NCBI GenBank assembly: GCA_020445165.1
Contig: JAGRHE010000073.1
Location: forward strand, 1-12,595
Length of the DNA stretch: 12,595 nt
From: Gammaproteobacteria bacterium
GTDB taxonomy: Bacteria; Pseudomonadota; Gammaproteobacteria; Chromatiales; Sedimenticolaceae
Direction of reading: 5' to 3'
Shown here: positions 8,901 through 12,595 of the stretch, piece by piece
Numbering within the stretch: the first letter of the stretch is position 1
Layout of the letters: each line of letters opens with the position of its first letter
Program-made: the position numbers and the translations under genes
Notes under the pieces: generated by a model
The model's input: the letters and a program-made list of their open reading frames with translations, nothing else
What the model was told of the DNA's origin: nothing
Database searches by the model: none

Positions 8901-11900
8901 CGTCCGACATCCTGGTCTATACCGCGAGCCTGTCGGATGACAGTGCATTGCCGGCTTGGCTGAGCTTCGATGCCAACACGCGCACCTTCAGCGGTACACC
9001 GGGCAACGCCGACGTCGGCACGATCAGCGTCAAGGTGACCGCCGATGATGGCACCAGCACGGTGTTTGACATCTTCGATATCGTGGTCGCGAACACCAAT
9101 GACCTGCCGACAATCGGGGGTGTTGATACCGGGGCGGTCACAGAAGATGTCGATCCAGATGCGGATACACTGCTCGAAACCGCCGGCATGCTGACGATCA
9201 GCGATCCGGATGTCGGTGAATCGAGCTTCCAGGCGGCGACGGTCGTCGGCAGCTACGGCAGCCTGACGATCGATACAGCAGGTAACTGGGCGTACGCGGC
9301 CGATAACACGCAGGCGGCGATCCAGCAGTTGGATGTCGGTGAGACCCTGAGCGACGTGCTGACGGTGACCACCGCCGACGGCAGCACGCATAATGTCACG
9401 ATCACGATCAACGGCGCCGAGGATGCGCCGGTGATCACAGGCACAACAACCGGCACGGTCGCCGAGGACGGCACCAACACCGCCAACGGCACGCTGGCGA
9501 TCAGTGATGTCGATTCGAACGACAATCCGATCAGCTTCCCCGACGAAGCATCGGTTCTCGGTGACAACGGCTACGGCGACTTCGCGCTGACCGGCGGCAC
9601 CTGGACCTACAGCCTGAACAACAGCCATGCCGCCGTCCAGGCACTGGATGCCGGCGAGTCGCTGACCGACGCGCATACCTTCACGGCGAGTGACGGCAGC
9701 ACGGAAACGGTCACGATCACGATCAATGGTGCCGAGGACGCCCCGGTGATCACTGGTACGACGACCGGCACGGTCGCCGAGGACGGGATCACTACGGCCA
9801 ATGGCACGCTGGCGATCAGTGACGTCGATTCGAATGACAATCCGATCCGTTTCCCGGACGAGGCATCGACACTGGGCGACAACGGCTACGGCGACTTCGT
9901 GCTGAGCGGCGGCACCTGGACCTACACGCTGAACAATGCGCATGCCGCGGTACAGGCGCTCGATGTCAGCGAGACGCTCACCGACACGCACACCTTTACC
10001 GCGACCGACGGCAGCACAGAAACGGTCACGATCACGATCAACGGTGCCGAAGACGCCCCGGTGATCACTGGCACGACCACCGGCACGGTCGCTGAGGATG
10101 GCACCTTGTCGGCCAATGGTACCCTGTCGATCAGCGATGTCGATGGCTCCGACAACCCGATCGGCTTCCCGGACGAGGCATCGACACTGGGTGACAACGG
10201 TTACGGTGACTTCGCGCTCAGTGGCGGTACCTGGAACTACACGCTGAACAACGGCCATGCCGCGGTGCAGGCACTGGATGCCGGCGAGTCACTGACCGAT
10301 ACGCATACCTTCACGGCCAGCGATGGCAGCCTGCAGGTCGTGACCGTCACGATCGATGGTGCCGAGGACGCCCCCGTCATCACCGGCACGACGACCGGCA
10401 CGGTTGCCGAGGATGGCGCCAACACGGCCAGCGGATCGCTGACGATCACGGATGTCGATGGTTCGGACAACCCGATCTCGTTCCCGGACGAGGCCAGTAC
10501 TCCCGGCGACAACGGCTACGGCGATTTCGTCCTGGCCGGCGGCAGCTGGACCTACACATTGAACAACGGCCATGCCGCCGTACAGGCCTTGGATGCCGGC
10601 GAGTCGCTGACTGACACGCATACCTTCACGGCATCGGATGGCTCGACCCAGGTCGTGACCGTGACCATCGACGGCGCCGAGGATGCGCCGGTGATCACTG
10701 GAACAACGACCGGCACGGTCGCCGAGGACGGTATCAACAGCGCCAGTGGCACCCTGTCGATCACCGATGTCGATGCCAGCGACAACCCGGTCCAGTTCAA
10801 CGACCAGGCGGCGATAGCCGGCGACAACGGCTTTGGCCAGTTCATCATGAGCGGCGGCAGCTGGACCTATTCCCTAAACAACGGCCATGCCGCGGTGCAG
10901 GCGCTGGATGCCGGTGAGAGCCTGACCGATACCCATACCTTCAGCGCCAGCGACGGCAGCACACGGACCGTGACCCTGACCATCGACGGTGCCGAAGACG
11001 CACCGGTCGTCAGTGGCACGACGGCGGCCACCATCGTCACCGATGGCAGCAACCTGGTGACCGGCAGCCTGGCGATCAGCGATGTCGACAGCAGTGACAA
11101 TCCGGTCGGCTTCCCCGACCAGGCCCCGACGCCCGGCGACAATGGCTACGGTGCATTCGAACTCAGTGCCGGTACCTGGACCTATACCCTGAACAGCGCC
11201 CACAGCGCGGTGCAGGCACTGGCCGCCGGTGCGACGCTGGCTGACACGCATACCTTCGTTGCCAGCGATGGCACCACGCAACAGGTAAGCATCACGATTG
11301 CCGGCGCAAACGTGCCCGTGGTCATCGAACCGCCGACACCCGAACCGCCGTCTCCACCGCCACCGCCAACGCCGGAGCCTGAACCCGAGCCAGAGCCAGA
11401 GCCGGAACCCGAGCCGGAACCACAGCCGGAGCCGGAACCCGAGCAACCCGAGGAGAGCGGGCCGGACGACGAACCGCAAGGCCCGGGTCCGCAGATCGAT
11501 GTGCTGCGGCCGATCGAACCCGGTGAGCTGCTGCTCAGCGTGATCAATGACCTGCGCGCCGGCGATCCGCGTGAGACGACCGTCCACAGTTCGATGGAAA
11601 AGCCCGGTCCCGAGTCGGCACAGACCTTCCTGCAGGAGCTGAAATCGTTCTGGCAGACCCAGGAGCCGCCGGGCTTTGCCGAGCTGCAGGATTTCCGCTC
11701 GGACCAGCGCTTCTGGAACGATCTCGACCGCATGGGCAACGACATGAACCAGGCAGTCGAAGAGCAGCAGGCGCACCAGCAGCTGAATGCCGAGGCCGCC
11801 GCCGGCATCGGCATCAGCCTGACCGCGGGTTTCGTCAGCTGGGCCCTGCGCGCCGGTTCAATGGCGGCGAGCCTGCTCGCTGCGATGCCGACCTGGCGTC

Positions 11901-12031
11901 ACTTCGACCCGATGCCGATCCTCGGGGCCGATGACGAGAAGTCGCGCACGTCGGTCGCGGACAGCGACGGTGCAGACGGCGAGACCGACGCGACGGCAGA
12001 TGCTCGCGTCGAGGATATGTTCGAGCGCTGA
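2906..12031 (+). CDS. Giant LEPR-XLL/DUF4347/beta-helix/LamG/VCBS surface protein, 3041 aa
   Basis: Order by residue: basic N-terminus with LEPRILLSAD at 20-29; DUF4347 about 89-245 with His151 and Cys194; right-handed beta-helix about 263-811; cadherin-like block about 816-945; jelly-roll-like block about 951-1112; a cadherin-like domain from about 1138 that resumes at about 1491-1567 after a DUF2341 plus LamG cassette (1158-1484); two cadherin-like domains to about 1754; nine VCBS repeats with one CADG module; Pro-Glu linker at 2823-2846; C-terminal module from 2864. Cys194 is the only cysteine. There is no Sec signal peptide and there are no RTX nonapeptides. The role is probably adhesion or aggregation at the surface (inferred from the domains). 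The TTG start is chosen because a TAG lies six bases upstream in frame (2900-2902) and the LEPR-XLL motif must be included. Its ribosome site is poor, so the exact start is uncertain. Confidence 0.93.
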   Translation: MKRRNRKRRSLSSAPIIEALEPRILLSADLPGIDNLLPSVDDPADVDVDQVLTGARQTFDQQRSDADWVLSEDEFAVLTSAGEGSITRHELVIIAPDVPNHEQLLADLQRNATNDTRIDVVVLDPESDSIAQLTQILSRYSDLDAIHLISHGSDGAIHLGYDTLDLVVVQQQANTIGTWGDALGADGDLLIYGCDLAATQTGEALVNTLAQLTGADVAASDDRTGHDSQGGDWDLEYTTGDIETNDAFSDRLQADYDDVLAIYTVTNTNDSGAGSLRQAILDANANTGTDTIDFSITGTGIHTINLTSTLPTITQTVTINGSSDDSFAANGSEPAIILNGSSTGVSANGLVFDAGSDGSTLRGLAIVNFDGVGVVLTNSGGHTVAGNYIGTDGSSDLGNNSWGLEVTNSANNIIGGSTAADRNVISGNGVGGLTLYGSSTTGNTVIGNYLGTNAAGTAAIGNATDGIAISGGAHANTIGGSGAGEGNVLSGNTNDGIELSGAGINNVVTGNHIGTTADGNTDLGNGRHGLVIYNGVQGTQVSGNVISGNGQYGVVIDGAGGSSTTNNTFTGNLIGTNATGNGAIANDSGGIYLFNGANGNLIGGASPGDGNLVAFNSGRGIDLASGAGSGNQLLGNTVTQNVASGVYSYASGTDIIGNVIYDNSTGFNYDELVLGSNQTVYHNTIHGAQDDGISVEGSNAVIHNNIITGSAGYGIRIAGGSISTESHNLITDALTGPGNLGGRANFLLDASNLNADPLYLNVAGADFRLTPFTSPAIDAGADLGAPQPDVNGANAGLYDGVAPDMGTFEFWVPFNMLNVAPSLAGANNLTTIDKNDFTNSGTLVSDLISGHVSDPDTDPIAVYGIAVIAVDNSNGTWEYTTDGGSTWTAFGAVDASTARLLAADANTAVRFVPDPNWTGTVVNGVTFHAWDQTSGTAGGTADLTSTETIRDSFGSASYSNNDGTANWTGAWTELDDDGSAASGNVRIENAKLHIDNLDGGAFDGATRSFDLTGVSTSVLSMDYDGIREGTVGGDRFTVEISNDGGSTWTLLAEITAPGATTANSPFSGSLSYNLQEFVGLTGNMVVRLAISAGFGGTDQHVNFDNVQIAYPIDAGTGGNTAFSAAAASSSLDVVSRPVANDDSYTLDEDGSLVTVASDWWNSAWTDRQTLTFDNSAQTETLTDFPVLIKLDATRIDYSKTQNSGEDLRFVDADGNLLAHEIERWDEGGTSYLWVKVPQIDAASATVSIDMYYGNATTPDGQSATGVWSSNYAMVHHLEESSGSVTDSTVNANDAINSGATLNAEGVLGGGDDFNGSSSLLEVADADSLDIMGGFTASAWINLDALAGYQPIVVKGDSSTNMNFYFATNSAGNGLLFEYTSGGLRAFDTGDLGLAVNTDYHVAVTFDDASNTVRMYLDGVEVYSNTSATASMVTNSGHLTIGTGPYVGEYFDGTLDEVRIQDVARSADWIAAQYVSMTDGFVTFGAAETAPDNAGVLTNDLDSESDPLTAILVSGPANAASFSLNSDGSFSYTPTSDFSGTDSFTYKVSDGVNESAIATVTLTVNAVADIVDDSLTTNEDTPISANVLTGTSGASADNFEGAPTLTSVTQGSNGAVTFDGAGNVTYTPNANFHGTDSFTYTISSGGVTETGTVTVTVNPVTDLVAQNDSFTFNEDTTLNDTVAGNDSTTSGGTLSYALATGVANGSLTFNSDGSFSYTPNANYNGSDSFTYTVTDADSGESDTRTVSLTIAPVDDVPLIGGDSAGSVIEDVDGDSDGLLEATGSLTISDPDAGESSFQPTTLAGTYGSLEIDSAGNWTYAADNTQAAIQQLDVGESVDDVLTVTTADGTMHDVTITINGAEDSPVITGTATGTVAEDGTNTANGALTITDGDTSDNPVSFPDETSTLGDNGYGNFALSGGTWNYTLNNAHAAIQALDTGESLTDTHIFTASDGSTQVVTITINGAEDAPTLNNAIVDQSATENAAFSFTFAANTFADVDTSDILVYTASLSDDSALPAWLSFDANTRTFSGTPGNADVGTISVKVTADDGTSTVFDIFDIVVANTNDLPTIGGVDTGAVTEDVDPDADTLLETAGMLTISDPDVGESSFQAATVVGSYGSLTIDTAGNWAYAADNTQAAIQQLDVGETLSDVLTVTTADGSTHNVTITINGAEDAPVITGTTTGTVAEDGTNTANGTLAISDVDSNDNPISFPDEASVLGDNGYGDFALTGGTWTYSLNNSHAAVQALDAGESLTDAHTFTASDGSTETVTITINGAEDAPVITGTTTGTVAEDGITTANGTLAISDVDSNDNPIRFPDEASTLGDNGYGDFVLSGGTWTYTLNNAHAAVQALDVSETLTDTHTFTATDGSTETVTITINGAEDAPVITGTTTGTVAEDGTLSANGTLSISDVDGSDNPIGFPDEASTLGDNGYGDFALSGGTWNYTLNNGHAAVQALDAGESLTDTHTFTASDGSLQVVTVTIDGAEDAPVITGTTTGTVAEDGANTASGSLTITDVDGSDNPISFPDEASTPGDNGYGDFVLAGGSWTYTLNNGHAAVQALDAGESLTDTHTFTASDGSTQVVTVTIDGAEDAPVITGTTTGTVAEDGINSASGTLSITDVDASDNPVQFNDQAAIAGDNGFGQFIMSGGSWTYSLNNGHAAVQALDAGESLTDTHTFSASDGSTRTVTLTIDGAEDAPVVSGTTAATIVTDGSNLVTGSLAISDVDSSDNPVGFPDQAPTPGDNGYGAFELSAGTWTYTLNSAHSAVQALAAGATLADTHTFVASDGTTQQVSITIAGANVPVVIEPPTPEPPSPPPPPTPEPEPEPEPEPEPEPEPQPEPEPEQPEESGPDDEPQGPGPQIDVLRPIEPGELLLSVINDLRAGDPRETTVHSSMEKPGPESAQTFLQELKSFWQTQEPPGFAELQDFRSDQRFWNDLDRMGNDMNQAVEEQQAHQQLNAEAAAGIGISLTAGFVSWALRAGSMAASLLAAMPTWRHFDPMPILGADDEKSRTSVADSDGADGETDATADARVEDMFER
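2963..2992 (+). other. LEPR-XLL N-terminal motif
   Basis: LEPRILLSAD at residues 20-29, preceded by an Arg/Lys-rich start (KRRNRKRR) and PIIEA. This motif is known (NCBIfam LEPR-XLL domain) at the N-terminus of very large repetitive proteins and is thought to be a sorting or processing signal. No hydrophobic helix precedes it, so it is not an ordinary Sec signal peptide. Confidence 0.9.
3170..3640 (+). other. DUF4347 domain with His/Cys pair
   Basis: The domain begins with HELVIIAPDVPN (residue 89) and has the family-typical AIHLISHGSDGAIHLG with His151 and DLLIYGCDLA with Cys194, then ends near DWDLEYTTGDIET. A His-Gly motif followed about 43 residues later by a Gly-Cys after a hydrophobic strand resembles the dyad of caspase/CHAT-type clan CD cysteine peptidases. 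Protease activity is inference; DUF4347 has no function I can cite. Confidence 0.85.
3692..5338 (+). other. Right-handed parallel beta-helix region
   Basis: It opens with TVTNTNDSGAGSLRQAILDAN, the common entry motif of bacterial beta-helix surface proteins. It continues with turns rich in Gly and Asn: repeated GN.IGT(N/D), NVISGN and TIGG units at about 20-25 residue spacing (NosD/pectate-lyase-like coils). It closes with a SPAIDAGADLG-type motif and APDMGTFEFW. Such regions form elongated rods and sometimes bind or cleave polysaccharide. No catalytic residues could be assigned. Confidence 0.85.
6377..7357 (+). other. DUF2341 plus LamG-like cassette
   Basis: Starts DWWNSAWTDRQTLTFDNS and continues with FPVLIKLD, DLRFVDADG and MYYGNAT, the DUF2341 pattern. 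From about residue 1270 a concanavalin/LamG-like fold follows: HHLEESSG, DFNGSSSLLEV, FTASAWINLD, YHVAVTFDD, VRMYLDGV and FDGTLDEVRI. LamG-like domains usually bind carbohydrate or protein ligands, so this is a candidate ligand-binding head. It begins directly after the opening strand of a cadherin-like domain (ANDDSYTLDEDGSLVTVAS), whose remainder resumes at about 7376. Confidence 0.85.
8174..11314 (+). repeat. Nine VCBS repeats (315-bp period) with one CADG module
   Basis: Units: 8174-8494 (321 bp), 8495-8809, CADG 8810-9109, 9110-9430 (321 bp), then 315-bp units 9431-9745, 9746-10060, 10061-10375, 10376-10690 and 10691-11005, and the divergent last unit 11006-11314. The units at 9431 and 9746 share the private sequence LAISDVDSNDNPI and look like the most recent duplication. 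The units from 10061 to 11005 end TIDGAEDAP instead of TINGAEDAP, marking a second subgroup. The unit order matches the first giant gene except for extra SFPDEAS-type units. Confidence 0.92.
8810..9109 (+). other. CADG/He_PIG-like module in the second giant gene
   Basis: It is 100 residues long and contains LPAWLSFDANTRTFSGTP and ISVKVTADDGTS, ending VVANTNDLP. It has the same length as the module at 472-771 and lies between the same two VCBS subtypes, which supports descent of both genes from one ancestor. Confidence 0.8.
11372..11443 (+). repeat. Pro-Glu hexanucleotide repeat linker, second copy
   Basis: Same six-base Pro-Glu coding repeat as at 2080-2151 and of equal length, but with different synonymous codons. 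The proline-rich lead-in (from about 11327) is longer by about three residues. It separates the last VCBS unit from the C-terminal module. Confidence 0.85.
11495..12028 (+). other. Conserved C-terminal module of the second giant protein
   Basis: Nearly the same as 2203-2748: LLLSVINDLRAGDPRET, FWQTQEPPGF, a Gln/Ala-rich helix, the hydrophobic segment AGFVSWALRAGSMAASLLAA with its central Arg, TWRHFDPMPIL, and an acidic tail ending DARVEDMFER. The tail between DDEKSR and DARVEDMF has diverged and is a few residues shorter, while its last ten residues are kept. Confidence 0.65.
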
Positions 12032-12035
12032 CGTC

Positions 12036-12053
12036 GCGGCCGAACCGGCTCGC
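12036..12053 (+). terminator. GC-rich stem-loop just after the giant gene stop
   Basis: GCGGCCG pairs with CGGC and CGC around a one-base bulge and an AAC loop, starting 5 nt after the TGA. No T tract follows, so it is not a classic intrinsic terminator. It might mark the 3' end or stabilise the mRNA. Confidence 0.25.
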
Positions 12054-12138
12054 GCAAGCAGTAGGCCTCGCGTTGCACCGTCGACGTGCATGCCCACAAC
12101 CCTTCGAATCCGAGAACGCAGACGCAGACAGGCAAATC

Positions 12139-12155
12139 TGCACCAATATGGAGCG
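12139..12155 (+). promoter_or_regulatory. NtrC-binding site, predicted
   Basis: TGCACCAATATGGAGCG matches the NtrC consensus TGCACCAAAATGGTGCA at 14 of 17 positions, with both half-sites recognisable. Its centre (12147) lies about 141 bp upstream of the predicted sigma-54 transcription start, a typical enhancer distance (compare glnA). A strong right half-site TTGGTGCG follows at about 12165-12172 and may be part of a second, weaker site. Confidence 0.7.
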
Positions 12156-12172
12156 GGTGCGTTTTTGGTGCG
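12156..12172 (+). promoter_or_regulatory. Possible second NtrC half-site
   Basis: GGTGCGTTTTTGGTGCG has a good right half (TTGGTGCG) but a poor left half. Its centre is 17 bp from the centre of the stronger palindrome. It also reads as a direct repeat of GGTGCG separated by five T. Only cooperative binding with the first site would make it functional. Confidence 0.35.
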
Positions 12173-12236
12173 CCCCAGCATGAAGCATCGATCCGCGTGG
12201 CCCCCTCTCTGCAATCCTTATCCCATCCGAATTTCT

Positions 12237-12252
12237 GCATCTAAACAGATGC
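12237..12252 (+). promoter_or_regulatory. Perfect inverted repeat GCATCT-AAAC-AGATGC
   Basis: Six-base perfect arms around a 4-nt centre lie 9 bp upstream of the -24 element of the sigma-54 promoter. Position and symmetry suggest an operator for an additional regulator, but I do not recognise its owner. Confidence 0.35.
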
Positions 12253-12261
12253 TTACAGACT

Positions 12262-12277
12262 TGGCACAACAACTGCA
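12262..12277 (+). promoter_or_regulatory. Sigma-54 (RpoN) promoter of urtA
   Basis: TGGCAC-AACAA-CTGCA matches the -24/-12 consensus TGGCAC-N5-TTGCW with one mismatch. The invariant GG (12263-12264) and GC (12275-12276) are separated by the required 10 bp. Transcription is predicted to start near 12288, giving a leader of about 124 nt before urtA. Together with the NtrC-like site this predicts induction under nitrogen limitation. Confidence 0.8.
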
Positions 12278-12335
12278 CTGGTCCGGACAGCTGTCGCTGC
12301 GCCGGGCCGTCACAAGCCGGTCCGCCGGGTCGGAT

Positions 12336-12354
12336 CCACGCATTGCCTGCGTGG
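12336..12354 (+). other. Hairpin in the urtA leader
   Basis: CCACGCA pairs perfectly with TGCGTGG around the loop TTGCC, about 57 nt before the urtA start. There is no T run, so it is not a terminator. It could affect leader stability or be chance in GC-rich DNA. Confidence 0.35.
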
Positions 12355-12411
12355 TCGATGTTGCGACAGATCGCTTAGTAGCCGAACCAAACAAGGGGAG
12401 TAACCACAATC

Positions 12412-12595
12412 ATGAATTTCGTCACGCAACTACGTCGTCTGTCGCTGGCGGTCACCGCGGCGACCGCGCTCGGCGTCGCCGGTGCCGCGCAGGCCGCCGA
12501 CACGATCAAGGTCGGGGTGCTGCATTCACTGTCCGGCACCATGGCCATTTCAGAAACGACGCTGAAAGACACCATGCTGATGCTGATCGAGGAGC
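12412..12595 (+). CDS. urtA: Urea ABC transporter substrate-binding protein UrtA, 5' part
   Basis: The visible 61 codons begin with ATG, preceded by AAGGGGAG at 12393-12400 with an 11-nt gap. Residues 1-28 form a Sec signal peptide: basic QLRR, a hydrophobic Ala/Leu core and an AQA cleavage site. The mature protein starts [19 protein letters not shown] and continues with [14 protein letters not shown], the highly characteristic start of UrtA. UrtA is the periplasmic binding protein that delivers urea (some relatives short amides, as FmdD does) to the UrtBC permease and UrtDE ATPases. The rest of the gene, and probably urtBCDE, lies beyond the window. Predicted control is by NtrC and sigma-54. 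The main alternative is an amide-binding FmdD-type homologue. Confidence 0.88.
   Translation, partial: MNFVTQLRRLSLAVTAATALGVAGAAQAADTIKVGVLHSLSGTMAISETTLKDTMLMLIEE

Larger units (their letters stand above)
12032..12411 (+). other. Non-coding region between giant gene and urtA
   Basis: These 380 bp contain no credible gene on either strand. The first 100 bp hold only a small GC-rich stem-loop. The rest carries the regulatory elements listed separately: NtrC-like sites, an inverted repeat, a sigma-54 promoter and a leader hairpin. It is best read as the urtA promoter region. Confidence 0.75.

Noticed and set aside
8582..10258. Long open frame (558 codons) on the minus strand across the VCBS array
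   Set aside because: It is antisense to the repeat array and repeats with the same 315-bp period. Its Arg/Val-rich sequence is a by-product of the codon use of the real gene. The same holds for minus-strand frames at 1693-2610 and 10874-11776.
8174..11314. Regular repeats as a CRISPR array or satellite DNA
   Set aside because: The period is 315 bp, the units are open coding sequence with protein-level conservation, and there are no short repeats with unique spacers.
2906..12031. RTX-type calcium-binding nonapeptides typical of type I secreted adhesins
   Set aside because: No GGxGxDxLx arrays occur anywhere in the protein, including before the C-terminus.
12140..12166. Intrinsic terminator: GCACC/GGTGC stem followed by GTTTTT
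   Set aside because: The stem is only five pairs with an 11-nt loop, and the same bases are better explained as NtrC half-sites. A double use cannot be excluded.

Overview
The window carries the 3' part of one giant repetitive surface-type protein gene, a complete second giant gene of the same family (3041 codons), and the first 61 codons of urtA, the urea ABC transporter substrate-binding protein. All three are on the + strand. The GC-rich coding sequence, the LEPR-XLL/DUF4347/VCBS architecture and an NtrC plus sigma-54 type promoter in front of urtA suggest a proteobacterium, most likely gammaproteobacterial and aquatic. That placement is inference, because no taxonomic marker gene is present.

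Positions 1-2751 are the last 916 codons of the first giant gene. They hold VCBS repeats with one embedded cadherin/dystroglycan-like (CADG) module, then a Pro-Glu linker and a C-terminal module with one odd membrane-like segment and an acidic tail. A 154-bp gap follows, with no convincing terminator or promoter. It contains a well-spaced Shine-Dalgarno/ATG pair in a frame different from the next gene.

Positions 2906-12031 encode the second giant protein. Its order is: a LEPR-XLL N-terminal motif, a DUF4347 domain with a His/Cys pair, a right-handed parallel beta-helix, a cadherin-like block, a jelly-roll-like block, a DUF2341 plus LamG cassette apparently inserted inside a cadherin-like domain, two more cadherin-like domains, nine VCBS repeats with one CADG module, a Pro-Glu linker, and a C-terminal module closely similar to that of the first gene. 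The two genes look like tandem paralogues. Between matching landmarks the second has exactly three more 315-bp VCBS units.

Positions 12032-12411 are non-coding and read as the urtA control region: an NtrC-like palindrome about 140 bp upstream of the predicted start of transcription, a 6-4-6 inverted repeat, a strong sigma-54 -24/-12 element, and a roughly 124-nt leader with a 7-bp hairpin. The giant proteins probably act at the cell surface in adhesion or aggregation. The urt genes scavenge urea under nitrogen limitation and look functionally unrelated to their neighbours.
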